Positions 38,720 through 51,340 of a stretch of 64,000 bases of DNA are shown piece by piece. This DNA comes from Notamacropus eugenii (taxonomy: Eukaryota; Chordata; Mammalia; Diprotodontia; Macropodidae): NCBI RefSeq assembly GCF_028372415.1, contig NC_092874.1, forward strand, positions 115,534,244-115,598,243, in the 5' to 3' direction. The first letter of the stretch is position 1; each line of letters opens with the position of its first letter. Both the position numbers and the translations under genes were made by a program. The notes beneath the pieces were generated by a model. It was not told where the DNA came from, did not search any database, and saw only the letters and a program-made list of their open reading frames with translations.

Positions 38720-40130
38720 GTATATTCCCACATTCATTGACTTACATGGGCATAATAACAAGCTAGAGCTGAGGTTCTTCATAGTCATTTTCTTTCCCAG
38801 CACATTTAGCTTTGTGACTAGTTGCCCAACATATATTTGGCAGTTTCCTCATATAACATCCATAGACCAGTATGGTGGACAAATTATTTATGTTCTCTTT
38901 GCCAAGATTTTCCAGATCTATTCTAATGGTTTTTAATTGCCCAGGGCATCAGTCATATCTATGTTTTCTTATTCCATTCCCACATTTGCTGGTCTTCTGG
39001 TTGGCAAAAGAGATGGAAAGCAAATAGACCCTACTCCTATCCTCCAAGAGAAGGGGAATAACAAAATATTCACTAGTACATAACTGAGAATAGCTGTCAG
39101 TAAATCTTCAGCTATCAGGCTTTTTGCTATTCTGGTAACCTGATAGCAGAGTAGAACAATATACATATCCTGTGTTCATTAATACCAGGATAGAAGGGCA
39201 GATGGATGCTCATCAGAGCAGCACTGAAGTTTCATTAATGTTATTTAAGGAATTTGCCTTCCTAATGTCATGTTCTCATGGTCTATTCCAGTTTGTATGG
39301 AAAGGTTGATGGATCTCATTGATGACTGTTGAGTGTAACTGTCTAATCTTAGCGGCAAAAAATCATCCACATTTGTTAGACTGTATTCACTTTATGCTTT
39401 TTCCTCTTAATAGTCTGCAGTTTCCTTTGAAATTTCAAAAGTAAAAATGATGAATCTTACCTGCATTTTATATAACATAAAACTGTTTTGCTGTTTCCTG
39501 AAAGCTTTTCATTTAAATTCCACTCCAAATAGATTTTCTTTTAATGAACATTTAATTTGTCCAGCTCATATGTAGTCTCACCTACCCCCCACCAAGCCAC
39601 TTTAGTATCCTCTAAGGGTAGCCTTCTAGATTCTAGTAGAGATTTAGGTTCTAGTCATGGTTCCATCTGTAACCAAAGATAAGTGTCCCTGCTACTTCCA
39701 TGGGTCATTGGGTGGAGGAATAAAAGTAACTCCTTGAGCATTCTGTGATAATATGGGCTTTGCAGAGCACAGTGACATGCTAGTCTTTCTATTATTAGAA
39801 ACGTGTTTTGAGTTTTTAAACTTTCATTATCCAAATTGCTTATTTGGTAAAGTGAGGCACTCTGCTAAGGAACATAATAGAGTGTGATGATGATACCTGC
39901 CCACTGCCACAAAGCATGAGGCCCTCACCACATAAGCCAAATTTGGACTAATATTACCTTACTGATGCTGGATTTTAGGGACAATGAATGACTCCTACAA
40001 ACCAGAGAAAAGGAATGATCGTTGTTACAGAGTACAAAGAAATAGTAAATAGTGTGTGGTCCCCTTCATTCCAAAGCATATATGTAGATCCTGAACCAAA
40101 AAGAACAAGCTTGAAAGATTTATTTCCGAC
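38720..40130. other. Intergenic region without recognised element
   Basis: AT-rich. The few open frames are short with no family resemblance. I see nothing I can name. Confidence 0.5.
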
Positions 40131-40134
40131 CTTT

Positions 40135-40377
40135 GGGAGGCACAGTGGATAGACTGCAGAATCTGAAGTCAGACTTCTCTTACTAACTTCAAATCTGCCC
40201 TCAGACACTTACTAGCTGTGTGACCCTGAGCAGGTCACTCAACCCTGTTTGCCTCAGTTTCCTCATCTGTAAAATGAGCTGGAGAAGGACATGGTAAACC
40301 AGTTCAGTATTGCTGCCAAGAAAATCCCAAATGGGGCTATGAAGAGTTAGACATGATAGAAAACGACTGAACAACAG
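40135..40377 (+). mobile_element. Marsupial tRNA-derived SINE
   Basis: GGAGGCACAGTGGATAGACT, ACTTACTAGCTGTGTGACCC, GCCTCAGTTTCCTCATCTGT, GAAAACGACTGAACAACAG. Same family as 36097, with the complete 3' end. Confidence 0.9.
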
Positions 40378-40680
40378 CGGGAGGCAGAGGTGGAAAAAGT
40401 AGGGTTTGGGGCAGTCTAAGATCTGTTCTAAAGTGACATAATGACCACCAAAGTGTATATTCATTTTATGAACTGTATCATAAAGCATTGACTCGATCTT
40501 ACCAATGTTTTGAATAGTGAATTTAGGGTGAAGGGATATTTTGTGAATAAAATTATTTTGCCAAACTTGAGTTTTTGTCATTATGTAGCTCAAGTCTTTA
40601 CCTTCTAGAGCAACTCAGAAGACACGTGACATTTTTATTCTGAATTGTGTAGCCATTATTTCTTTTTTTCAGGTGTTTAT

Positions 40681-40815
40681 TATTGCTGGCCCAGGAGGGG
40701 AAGTGAGGCTGGTGACCTTGAACAGCCCTCCCTCCCTCAAATCAGAGTCAACTGCAAGTCATGTCATCATCTTGATGTCATGGGCTTCTTCGAGAACAAA
40801 GGACAAAAACACAGT
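40681..40815 (+). mobile_element. SINE with LINE-type 3' tail, 5'-truncated
   Basis: GGGGAAGTGAGGCTGGTGAC, TTGAACAGCCCTCCCTCC, ATCATCTTGATGTCATGGGC, CTTCGAGAACAAAGGACAAA. Same family as 51945-52152 and the reverse of 24494. Confidence 0.75.
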
Positions 40816-40919
40816 TGCTTATCAAGAGTCTGCAACTTTTAAAATTTTCTATTTTTTACGGGAGGGGGGCACCAGAGTGGGGTGTTTTGTTTGTTTGTTT
40901 TTTTACTACAAACACTTGT

Positions 40920-41480
40920 AAGCAACCTCTTTGTAATGTTTACCACCTGATCAATCACAAAACACTTCTCAGGCTATTTATTTATGCCCCAGAATGGTTA
41001 AAGGATCAGTCTAACTTTCTGAAGTTTTTATTGGCTCACTGCAATCATTAGTGAAACTTAAAAGCCCTTGGTATCAGCTCTGCAAAGTCCGACTCTCTTG
41101 ACTAGCTTAATCTGCAACCAGTTGCTTTCAGGTAAATCTGATGAGAAGGCAGTTCTTTTTAAGGTTAACTACAGCCTGTGTGCTCTTATCAGGTGCACTA
41201 GCCACAAATACAGCAAATTAAAAGAAAAAGCAGATGAGCGATTTGGCACTTAATGTAGCATAATTAAAATACATCTCTTTAAAATCACAGAGTAACTTTG
41301 TCAGAAGGAAAGGGGCCATGACATGCTCAAACAGTCCCGAGTTTGTAATTACTAACAGGTGCAGTTTTTGGCTCTTCTGGAGATCCATCAGTCTCCGGAA
41401 GCATAATATCTTGGTAGTGATAGGATTTGCCAGTCACTGAATAGTATGACATCCAGTGTTTGAAATTGCAGAGCTAAAAG
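40920..41480. other. Repeat-free block, candidate conserved noncoding DNA
   Basis: No repeat recognised. Contains homeodomain-like AT cores (CATAATTAAAATAC near 41260, CTGCAATCATTAGTG near 41040) and an E-box-like CAGGTGCAC near 41190. No coding pattern. Conservation is a guess from composition only. Confidence 0.25.
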
Positions 41481-42224
41481 TAAAAATGACCCTTGAGGAG
41501 AAGAAAATATAGTTCAGTTCTGAGAGCTTTTAGCAAATTGTATCATCAAACTTCACTGTACTCTGTGTTGCCAGTACCACAGCCCACTGCAAAGTACAGC
41601 AGTGGTGACCACCAGGCCAGGCAGCAGTACTAGTCAAAACCAAGGGTCAAAGTCATTATCATAAATCAAAAGTGAGACATCCTTTTCTATGTGCAGTCTT
41701 GTGAACTTATTTGAAGACAGCTTCCTTAGGGGTTTGTTCGGAAGTGTTTGTGTTCAAATGTATAATTTTTTTAAAGACAAGTTTCAATTTCAAATTTCTC
41801 TGACCACCAAAAGCAATTGTAGTAGATTTGGGGCAAAAGACAAGGAACAAAGCAAAAATACTCTTTAAAAAAAATTTACCTATGAAGAGGGCCCTTTCAG
41901 AGGAGGTAGGTAGTACCAGAATTATCTCTTTTGCAGATGAAGAAACTGCGATGTTAAATGATTTCTCCGTCATTATATCCATAGCTGCTACTGTAATGCA
42001 GAGTGAACACATCAGGCCATGTTTTTCATGTTCACCATTCTTTCCAGTGCAGCATACAAAGCTTTGCACTATACCATAACCACACTACATACTTGTTATA
42101 TAAGTAGGTTTATAATGTATAAATATTTGGAAATCTACCATTGTTCCCTCATTACATTTAAATTATTTCAATTCCTCATTGTTTCTTAATGCACACTGTA
42201 CCAATTTAACATGCTGTTTGCAGA

Positions 42225-42720
42225 ATCTCAGAATCAGAAGAGATCTGAGAATTCAATATACCCCTATAGGACCAAGAAACTTCTTTTCAGTATTTCTGAG
42301 AAGTGGTCATTTGACTTCCACTTAAAGACCCAGAAATCATGAACTCATGACCTAAGACACACGTATTTTTGGAGAGTTGTAATTGAACCTCTCTTCCTTA
42401 TGTCCACTCAAAATCTGCCTTTCTCTAGCTAGCCCTGTCCACTGGGAGCTAAGGAGAGTTAATCTAATCCCTCTTTCACTGTACCAGCCCTTCTAATACT
42501 TGAAGACAACTCCAGATCCTTCAGCTGATTCTCATGCGTCATCCTTCTGTGGATTCTCTGAACCTTTTTAATTAATACACTCGTAATACTCTGGACAGTA
42601 TGATGTCCAGAGCTGAACACGATACCCCAGATGTAGCCTGACCAGGGAAGAATGCAAAAGGATACTGCCCCCATACTATTTCCACTAGTGTACACTATAC
42701 CTACCCCCCCCCCTCTTCCT
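42225..42720 (+). mobile_element. CR1/L3-type LINE 3' UTR
   Basis: AGAATCAGAAGAGATCTGAG, GAATTGAACCTCTC-type text, then CACTGTACCAGCCCTTCTAA, TACTTGAAGACAACTCCAG, and AGAGCTGAACACGATACCCC with AGATGTAGCCTGACCAGGG. The last two are typical of CR1-like 3' regions in vertebrates. Confidence 0.65.
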
Positions 42721-43379
42721 TGTAAAAGCCTCCTCCCATACCATAGAAGAGACCCTGAATTTTCCAGTAGTTTATTGACAAAGTCCAAGCTTTGGCCGGT
42801 TCTACCAAGTTTTCTACCAAGTTGGAAAAGCTTCAAGTATAATATCAATGGACTGAAGACCAGCCAAGGTGAAGACTTATTTGGCCATAGGATGATGAAT
42901 TTTATTTTGCCTTCCCCTCCCTCAACTTGAAGATGGTCTACAAATGATGTAATGAGGTCTGGAAGGATTTTAATCTGTGGATGGAGTGAGTACTGACATC
43001 ATCAAAACCATGAATCCTTGGAGGATTCAAATATTCAGATTTTTTTTTTTCATATTTGTTACATCCTTTCCTCTGCTCCTTTCCCCCATTTCTTCTCTTC
43101 TACTTCTGGAGTTGATTTTTTTAAATGCAAAAATCAAATTTTATATTTTAAGATTTTCAAGATTAAATTAAATTTCTTTTGTAATAGCCCATCTTTCTAG
43201 ACAATTGAGGTCTTTTCTAGATCCTAATTCTGCTACCCATGTTAGCCATCCAGCTTTGTGTCAGCTGCTCAGATCCACATGACTGTGGGGCCACCAATGA
43301 GTTTGGGATTCAAGTTATCCTTCAAGTTTGGACATGACAGCTTGGTGTGCCAGACCAGTACATTACTACTTTATGTTTT

Positions 43380-44000
43380 TATTAAACATTTATTATGTGC
43401 CTCTTACTCCTGCCTGAAAAATTTCTTTTGATCAGCTCTAATATTAGGAAGTTTTTTCTTATGAGTGTGCCTAACGCTACCTCACTGCAATTCCCACTCT
43501 GTTCTTCGTTCTGTCCTCAGGCCAAACAACACAAATGTAAATCTCATTTCCACAAGACATATTTAATTTCTGAGCTTTGAAAAAACTTAAGGTGAAGGGA
43601 TTTGTCCAGTGTCACCGGCCTAGAGAAGTGTCTGAGGTGAGAATGAATCTTGGCAGATGCACTAATCAATATTCAACAACTGGCTTTTGAATGGGGAAAT
43701 GTTCACAAGGACACCCTTTAGTTTAATCTGCATTATTAACATTTGCTCCATAGCAGTTGCCAACCATAAATGCTCACTGTTGAAAGTTTAACACTCAGCT
43801 CACATACCTGTACCTCAGTCTTCCTGACTTCAAGCATGGGCCTCCATACCATGCTGCCTGTGGAATCATCCCTTCATAGCCATCATATACATTTTGAAGT
43901 CTTCTTTCTAGGTTAAGTATCTCTAGTTCCTCCCACTGATCCTCACAGGGAATGGTTTCAAGTTCCTTCTTCATCCTGATCCAAGGGTTCTGGATAGGCT
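43380..44000 (+). mobile_element. CR1/L3-type LINE 3' region, broken up
   Basis: AGCTCTAATATTAGGAAGTT, then CACTGCAATTCCCACTCTGT and GGCCAAACAACACAAATG match the same 3' region as the 57850 copy; 43800-43990 resumes similar text (TAGTTCCTCCCACTGATCCT). Confidence 0.5.
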
Positions 44001-44479
44001 CCAGCTTTCAAAGTCCTTTAAAAAAATGTAGCACCCCCATCACCCCCACTCCTGAACCCAGTTCTAAACATGTAGCCAAAAAGGATGGGACTATCCCTCC
44101 ACAATCTGCTTCTCTCAGTGTAGCCAGAACCCACTCTTAAAGTCATTTTGACCTTGTAAACCACTAAAATTCCCCCAGATGTGGAAAGCACTGTGGCTGA
44201 TCATAGGTTTAAGAGACTGGGCTTTGCCAAGGGGTCAGCCAATAAAGAGTTAAAGGTGTGGCACACCACCCCAACCCTCAGGAGCATCTGCCTCTTAAAA
44301 GTGAGCTTCATAAAGGCAGAAACCTAGGGACAGAATGACTTGGCAATCGGATTGTTATCTGGGGTGAGATTTGTTATGTCAGTTCTATGCCAATCAGTTT
44401 ATCACCAACCTGTGGTATTTGCATTTTAATACTTAAACGATGTGTGAATTGTATCATTGTGGGTACACCCTCCACTAGT

Positions 44480-45020
44480 ACATATTACAACACTTCCATT
44501 CCTTAGTTTTTAGTCTTCTACAGTTGCTGCAGTCCTCCCTACCCCCCCCCCCAAAAAAAAAAATCAACCTCACATGACCATTCTGTATCAGCTGCTTTGC
44601 TTGGTTCCAATTCTACGGAACAAGATACTCCTCCCAAGTTAAACTCCCCACCTCCAGTCTCATCACTATGCTGCTCATCAAAGCCTTTATTGGCACCACC
44701 TCCCTCAGTCTTCTCTCTCTTCTGACAAGAGAACTGGAGGGTGGCATTCCACATTCCTCCCAATGCCTTTTTTTTTTTTCATCGAAGACAGAAACTGGAC
44801 TTTCTTGACTTATCAATGTCTGCTGTTTTCCCTGGTTTCAACTACACAGAACAAGATGCTCCTCTGCTGGGTGCCCCCTGGCCTTCTCCCCTCCCCACTT
44901 TCCTGCCTGATTTTGTGTGCTGTCTCCCCCAGGAGATTGTAAGCTACTTGAAGGCAGGTACTGTATTTTTCTTAAAAGTGATTGGCACACAGTAAGCACT
45001 TCATAAATGTTTATTTTGTT
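44480..45020 (+). mobile_element. L2/L3-type LINE 3' end
   Basis: Ends GAGATTGTAAGCTACTTGAA, GGCAGGTACTGTATTTTTC, GGCACACAGTAAGCACTTCA and TAAATGTTT, the same 3' end as 60340-60435. Within it two ~47-base stretches (about 44590 and 44818) resemble each other (GAACAAGATACTCCTC and GAACAAGATGCTCCTC). Confidence 0.5.
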
Positions 45021-45107
45021 CAGTTAGCCTTTTGAAGACAAACTTCTATATAAACACTTGGCGTGGCACACTGAAATATATTATCCATTCATGGCATTTT
45101 CCTTAGG

Positions 45108-45341
45108 TTCTTGTTCAGTCACATCTGACTCTTCATGACCCCCAAAGAGGGATTTTCTTGGCAGGGACAGTCACTGCTTTGCCATTTCCTTCCTTCTCCA
45201 GCTCATTTTACTGAGGAACTGAGGCAAGCAGGGTTAAGTGACTTGCCCAGGGTCACACAACTAGTAAGTGTCTGAAGCTGTATTTGAACTATGAAAATGA
45301 GTTTCTTGAGTGCTCTCTCTGCTTCACCACCTAGCTGTCCC
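45108..45341 (-). mobile_element. Marsupial tRNA-derived SINE, antisense
   Basis: GTTCAGTCACATCTGACTC, CTTCTCCAGCTCATTTTACT, AGTGACTTGCCCAGGGTCAC, ending CACCACCTAGCTGTCCC. Confidence 0.9.
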
Positions 45342-45359
45342 AATTCTCCTTCAACATTT

Positions 45360-46130
45360 AGCTTCAGCATAAATTGGTGCAAAACTTACATTTATAATTA
45401 CCGGAAGCAACAATAATCAGTTTTCTAGTGCAAAAGTAGGAAAGTGTGATTTATTTTTCTCTTTAAAACACACTGCCCCTTTTTAAGTTTGGAGGGGTGA
45501 GGGGGATGACACATTTTAATTGCTTGAAACCTTGAGGAGAAAAGTCATCAAAACAAGGGAAAAAAAGTTTGAGGGGAAGAGAGCAATTGAAACCCTATGG
45601 TAATTTGCTTCTGTTCTGCAGCTGCCAGAGCCTAAGATTTGAATTTTGTCAGCTTCTTCATTAGGCTAATTAATTCTCTTTAAAAGTCACCTCTTTTTCC
45701 CCCTTCAATCAGTGTCAATGTCCAATTGCAACTTGTCAGCAACTGAAGTATAACAACACAAATGTTTATCAAGGAAGGCAGCTTTAGGTCTGCCAAGATT
45801 AGTCATTCACTCCCTCTTCCTTACATTTGCAATCACTACTTTCCAACTGTTTACAACAATTTGCCTTTAAATAACTCTATAAAAGAAGATGTCTAACTTC
45901 TTGCGTACCCTGGGCCACATAGCTCCTCTCTCCCTCTTGGTTACAATGGATATATTATTAAGATAAATTCCCTTGAGGGCTTTCTCCTACTCCATTAACC
46001 CAGATGCAAAGTCCTGTTAATTATTTAAAGAGATAATATTCTTAGTAGATGAAAGAAAGCAGCAAATGGCATTTGTGGGTGATTAACTGTAGAAGCAAAT
46101 GACAATTGTCATGTTCTGCAGTGTTAAGAG
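45360..46130. other. Repeat-free block, candidate conserved noncoding DNA
   Basis: About 770 bases between SINEs with no recognised repeat and no coding pattern. Homeodomain-like cores recur (GGCTAATTAATTC near 45664, CCTGTTAATTATTTAAAG near 46012, GACAATTGTCATG near 46101). Conservation is inferred only from composition. Confidence 0.25.
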
Positions 46131-46374
46131 CATCATTTTCTTGACGGAGTTGGAAAAGTTTCTTCTCTGTTTCTCTGTAAATATTTGTCCTTGTGGAGGG
46201 ACCTAAATAATTGAATGTGATTTTGGATTTCCCCTGATGCCTCTGGCAGGTTGTTGTTTATTTGGGCATCTATGTGATGACTTAGGGCTAGCAAGCACTT
46301 TCTATACATGGTCACACTTGATTTTCACTTCATGGGATCACATTGTATGTTGGAAGTTTTCCTTATTGAAGTGG

Positions 46375-46450
46375 GATGTAAGCTTCTTGAGAGCCGAGAT
46401 TGTCTCCCCATTTTGCTTTTGTATGCCTCTCTACTTTCCTAGTGCCCACA
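46375..46450 (+). mobile_element. LINE 3'-end fragment
   Basis: GTAAGCTTCTTGAGAGCCGA and GATTGTCTCCCCATTTTGC match the GTAAGCTCCTTGAGGGCAGGGACTG stretch seen at 44940 and 60350. Confidence 0.45.
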
Positions 46451-47012
46451 GGCTTCTGACTGTCTCTTGATCTGGACCTGGGCTGGCAAAAACACTTTCT
46501 CTAGTTTCTCTTTGGATTTTGCCATTGTTTCTGCATCTGGTGTTTTATCCTTCCCAGAGTACTTGTGAGAGACCTGGGCTTTGCTCCTTCCTTTTCCTGT
46601 GCCATTTGAAGACAATCCCATTCTCGCCAACTAGCTCCTAAGCCCAGTTGTTTGTACATTAATGAAGGAATGAATGCGTTATCATTATGTAAATGTAAAA
46701 TGGTTTTAAAAGGTCATGATTTCAAATATTGTACCCTTGAAAATTCAATGTCCTAAAACTTTAAAGTGCCAATCACCCAATCCTAATTATGTCTCTGGTT
46801 TAGCAATCATTTAGTCCAACCCCGACATTTTAGGAAAGAGAAAATTAGAAATGACTACTCAGGATGCATGAGATATTCTCCAGAATTAAATCCTGATCAG
46901 ATGATACCACTACCACAAAATATTCTGACAGGGATTGTAAAAGTCAAGCTCCCTAAAAAGACCAATGTGGTTACACCAGGAAGTAATCAAACAACTCAGA
47001 TTTTAATAATAA

Positions 47013-47262
47013 CAACAACTGATACTTCAATAGCACCTACTATGTGCCAGTCACTGGGCTAAGCACCTTACAATTAGTATTTTATTTGATCCTCACAGGA
47101 ACCCTGAGAGGGAGGTGCTATTTATTATGCCCATTTTACAGGTGAGAAAACTGAGGCAGACAGAGTGATTTGCCCAAGGTCATATAGCCAGGAAATGTCT
47201 AAGGTTGAATTTGAACTTGGGTCTTCCTAACTCCAGGTACTGTGCTCTATCCACTGAATCAT
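47013..47262 (-). mobile_element. MIR/CORE-SINE, antisense, near full length
   Basis: GCACCTACTATGTGCCAGTC, TTTGATCCTCACAGGAACCC, CCCATTTTACAGGTGAGAAA, ACTGAGGCAGACAGAGTG, then AACTTGGGTCTTCCTAACTC. The best-preserved copy of this family in the window. Confidence 0.8.
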
Positions 47263-47269
47263 GTTTATA

Positions 47270-47470
47270 GAGGCAACTAGGTGGTGTAATGGAAAGACTA
47301 TTGGAGTTAGGAAACATTGAGTTCAAATCCTGCCTCAGAGACTTACTTAGCTATGTGCCCTTGGACAAATCCCTTAATCTCTCTCAGCCTTCTAACTGTT
47401 GTTGTGAGGATCAAATGTGTTAACACATGGAAAGTGCTTTGTAAACCTTAAAGCCTTAAATGCTAGCTAC
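47270..47470 (+). mobile_element. tRNA/CORE SINE
   Basis: AGGCAACTAGGTGGTGTAAT, GAGTTCAAATCCTGCCTCAG, then GTTGTTGTGAGGATCAAATG and GGAAAGTGCTTTGTAAACCT: the tRNA-like head of one family with a CORE-type tail. It abuts the preceding MIR. Confidence 0.75.
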
Positions 47471-48083
47471 TTTTTTTTTATTCTTACAAAGGAAGCAGGG
47501 GCAGTTGCCCCTGAGGATGATTAATAAAGAATGTTAGAAACCTGTGTCCTTGACTCTGACCTGTTCAACGTATTTATCCTTGCCATAGATGACAAATGAA
47601 CAGATTACATACTTATGAAATGCATACATGACTTGGAACTGGAAGGGTCAGTTTACATTTGATGACAGAATCAGAATGCCCCCCAGATTTTTAAGGAACA
47701 AGAATGATTGTCCAGATCTACTAAAATGAAATTGAAGAGTGAAAATTAAAGTTCTACATTCAGATTTAAAAAGGCATCTTCCTTTTTGTGGAGATGGGGG
47801 AAGGGTGACTGGACAAGCAGCAGCTTATGCAAAAAGACCTGGTGGTAGAGCGGATGGCAAGTTGGTTGTTCCCAGTGACATGATAATGGAAAGATCCCAA
47901 ATCTGTGGGATGCCCATCAGCCTTAAGGATCTCTGTCTCATTGTTGATTCATAGCATTGTTGCAAACATCAGAAGAGAGGCAAAGTCCTATATAAATTTT
48001 ATTATAATTGTAATGTGTTGGGGGGAGGAGGGCATCTAGACTTTGGATTTCATCACTGTGATGAACTCCACCATTGCAAATCA

Positions 48084-48316
48084 GTATTGTTGTTGAGTAT
48101 TTTGGGTCACGCCCATCTCTCTATGATCCCATTTGGAGTTTTTTGGGCAAAGATACTGGAGTGGTTTGCCATTTCCTTCCTTGAGGAAACTGAGGACAAA
48201 GGATTAAGAGACTTTCCAGGGTCACATAGTTGGTAAGTGTCTGAGGCCACATTTGGACTCCGATCCTTCTGACTCCAGGGACAGTACTCCATCCACTGTG
48301 CCACATAGCCACCTGT
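48084..48316 (-). mobile_element. Marsupial tRNA-derived SINE, antisense
   Basis: GGAGTGGTTTGCCATTTCCT, GAGGAAACTGAGGACAAAGG, GGGTCACATAGTTGGTAAGT, ending CACATAGCCACCTG. Confidence 0.88.
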
Positions 48317-48574
48317 AATTTATCACCACAGACAATTGCCTATAGCACTGACAGGTTAAGTGCTTTGCCCATAATCTCACACAGAATGTATCAGAAATGA
48401 TTTGCCTATGCTCACACTTCTAGAAAGTATTGGAGACAGGACTCCTACCCAGGTCTTCTCAACTACAAGGCCGATTTCTATTCATTGTGCTGGGAATTCT
48501 TGACCTGGAGTAGGACAAGGGACTACATGAACCTGAATTAAAAAAAAAAAAATAGAAACTGCAAAAATAAAAAA

Positions 48575-49630
48575 TTTACAGTATCTCTGATAAAAGCCTC
48601 ATTTCTGAAATATATAGAAAACTGAGTCAAATATATAAGAAAATGAGTCATTTCCTAATTGACAAATGGTCAAAGGATATGAATAGGCAATTTTCAGATG
48701 AAAATGCAGACATATGAAAAAATGCTCAAAATCATTGTTGATTAGAGAAATGCAAATTAAAACAGCTTTGAGGTACCACACCTATCAGATTGGCTAATAT
48801 TACAGAAAAGGAAAACAATAAATGTTTGAGGGGATGTGAGAAAATTGGGACACTAATGTACTATTGGTAGATTTGTGAACTGATCCAAACATTCTGGAGA
48901 GGAATTTGGAACTATACCCAAAGGGCTATAAAATTGTGCATACTCTTTGACCCAGAAATACCCTTACTAGGTCTGTATCCCAAAAAGTTTAACAAGCAGT
49001 GGGGGTTAGGGGGAAGGGGAGAAGGACCTATTTGTAAAAAAAAAAAAAAAAATTATTGTGATGGCCATGAATTAGAAATTGAAGGGATATCCATCAATTG
49101 GGACACATCTAAACAAGTTGTGGTATATGATTGTGATGGAATATTACTGTGCTGCAAGAAGTAATGAGCAAGTTGATTTTAGACAGAAAGACTTACATGA
49201 TTTGATGCAAAATAAAGTAAGCAGAACTAGGAGAACTGTGCACAGTAATGCAACGTTGTATGATGGATGGTCAACTGTGAATGACTTGGCTATTCTCAGC
49301 AATATTATGATCCAAGACAATTCCAAAGAACTTATGATAAAGGCTATCTCCTCTGGAAAAAGAACTGATGGAATCTAAGTGCAAATCAAAGCATGCTATT
49401 TTCACTTATTTTTCCCTGGAATTGGGGGGGGGGGGTTGTTTTCTTTCACAGCATGAATAACATAAGAATATGTTTTGCATAACTGCACATGTACAATCTA
49501 TATAAAACTGTTTACTCTCTGAGGAAGGGGACAGAGAAGAGAGGGAGAGAATTTGGAACTGAAAATTTTAAAAAACAAATGTTAAAAGTTAAAAATTGTT
49601 TTTACATGTTATTGGGGGAAAATAAAATAT
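48575..49630 (+). mobile_element. L1 3' end, sense
   Basis: Order of L1 ORF2's C-terminal part: AATGGTCAAAGGATATGAAT, GAGAAATGCAAATTAAAACA, CTTTGACCCAGAAATACCCT, TGGAATATTACTGTGCTGC, then a 3' UTR with G runs and an A-rich end. 5'-truncated and decayed. Confidence 0.85.
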
Positions 49631-49640
49631 TATTTAAAAA

Positions 49641-49774
49641 TACATCTTTATTTTCACCAGCCTTTGGTTTCCTTTGTAATCCTTCATGCATTTAAAAATG
49701 CTATTCTGAGGAGTTCATAGGCTTGCCAGACTACTGAAGGTGTCCGTGACCCCAAAAGGGTGAAGAACCCCAGC
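49641..49774. mobile_element. hAT-Charlie-type element, one end only
   Basis: ATACATCTTTATTTTCACCA, GGAGTTCATAGGCTTGCCAG, then GACCCCAAAAGGGTGAAGAA with CCCC, the right end of the family seen at 10322. It begins exactly where the L1 ends. Confidence 0.65.
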
Positions 49775-49844
49775 ATTACACCATGTCACCTCTATTATTT
49801 ATTATACACCACCACCATCAACATTTGCTGTCATAAAGTTGTAG

Positions 49845-50030
49845 AAAGTGAACTGAAAGCCATCTTAGAGGTTATCTAGACCAGCCCCCTCCTTTCAAAG
49901 AAGAGGGAACTGAAACCCAGCGGGGAAGACTTGGTTTACTCAAGATCAAATAAAAGATTTCTGTCAGAATTGAGGCTTGAACCCAGATCTCCTGCCTCCC
50001 AGTACAGTGATCTTAATACTAAATAACCAT
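49845..50030 (-). mobile_element. MIR-like SINE, antisense
   Basis: AAAGCCATCTTAGAGGTTAT, GAGGGAACTGAAACCCAGCG, GAACCCAGATCTCCTGCCTC. Related to the fragment at 5978. Confidence 0.5.
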
Positions 50031-50168
50031 CACAACACTCAGGACCTTCCCCTGGAAACCATATCTAAAGGCTCCTCTGCATCACCATGAAATCCCATTA
50101 TTCTGGCCCATAACAAAATACCACTTTCATATTCAATGTCCCATTTTTACCTAACCGCCTCTCTCCTT

Positions 50169-50430
50169 GTTTTTTGTTGTTCAGTCATTTCAGTTGGGTC
50201 TGACTCTTCCTGACCCCATTTGAGGTTTTTGTGGGGTTTTTTTGACAAAGATACTGGAATGGTTTGCCATTTCCATCTCCAGCTCATTTTACAGTTAAGG
50301 AAGTGGAAGCAAACAGGGTTAAGTGACTTGCCCGGGGTCACATGGTTAGTAAGAGTCTGAGGCCAGATTTGAACTCAGGAAGAGGAGTCTTTCTGACTTC
50401 AGATCCCGCAGTCTATCCACTGCCCCCACC
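50169..50430 (-). mobile_element. Marsupial tRNA-derived SINE, antisense
   Basis: TTTGTTGTTCAGTCATTTCA, TACTGGAATGGTTTGCCATT, AAGTGACTTGCCCGGGGTCA, then GTCTATCCACTGCCCCC. Confidence 0.9.
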
Positions 50431-51340
50431 CCCACCCCCCATTCTGTCTCCTTACAAAAAAATAAAAGTAAAGGATGGTGATTTGGGAGATTATTTCTAC
50501 CCACTGGCAAGTAGTCTCCCCATACAACGTAGAAGGAAAGGAAACTAATTGTTTTTGTTTTCTTTTTAAACTGTATCACTGACAATAAACTCAAAGAAAG
50601 AAAAAAATACACACCAACACAGACACACAGACACACACACCTGCTTAAGTTTGTCACTATGAGCAAATGATCAAACAGGAAAAAGGTTTGGGCAAATCCA
50701 ATGGGCTCTCAGAAAGCTATGTGCCTCTCAGGGTCCCATCTAGGTTTCATCCTGAAGTCTTTGCTCAGCCCTGTAAGGATGGAAAATGGTGTCAGGAACC
50801 AGTGGTAACAGGTGGGGGGAGCACCCATTGCTTCCATCATAACATGCACATACATGGGAGCTTTTGAGAGAAGCAGAAGAGGAAGTATCCACAGGACAGT
50901 TAGGGATCATAGTCTTCCTGCCCCAGCAAGAGACTAGGGCTACAGCAGGGGCTCTTAGCTGGAGGCTAGGATTTTCCACTCTAGTGAGACCTTTTGAAGT
51001 AATGATTGAGAGGATGGAGAAAGAAAGGAGACAGGCTGGGAGCTGAGCTTCCACGAGGAAAAAACCATGTCATGGTCACAGCAATTATGTCCCTAAGGAC
51101 CTCTTGAGATGTGTGTGCTGGGGCTGAGGACTTAGTGTAGTAAGTAGGCCAAGCTTGGGGCAGCCTCCCAATGGAACGAAGAATTCACACAGAGCTTGTT
51201 GAATGACAGCCCCTGAGAAACAGCCCCAAACTGTTTCTCAACATTCCCTATGTTTATGTACTCAAACAGGTATATGCACACATACATACACATGTGTGTA
51301 CATATATGTACACATACACACATTTTTATAAAAAACATGT

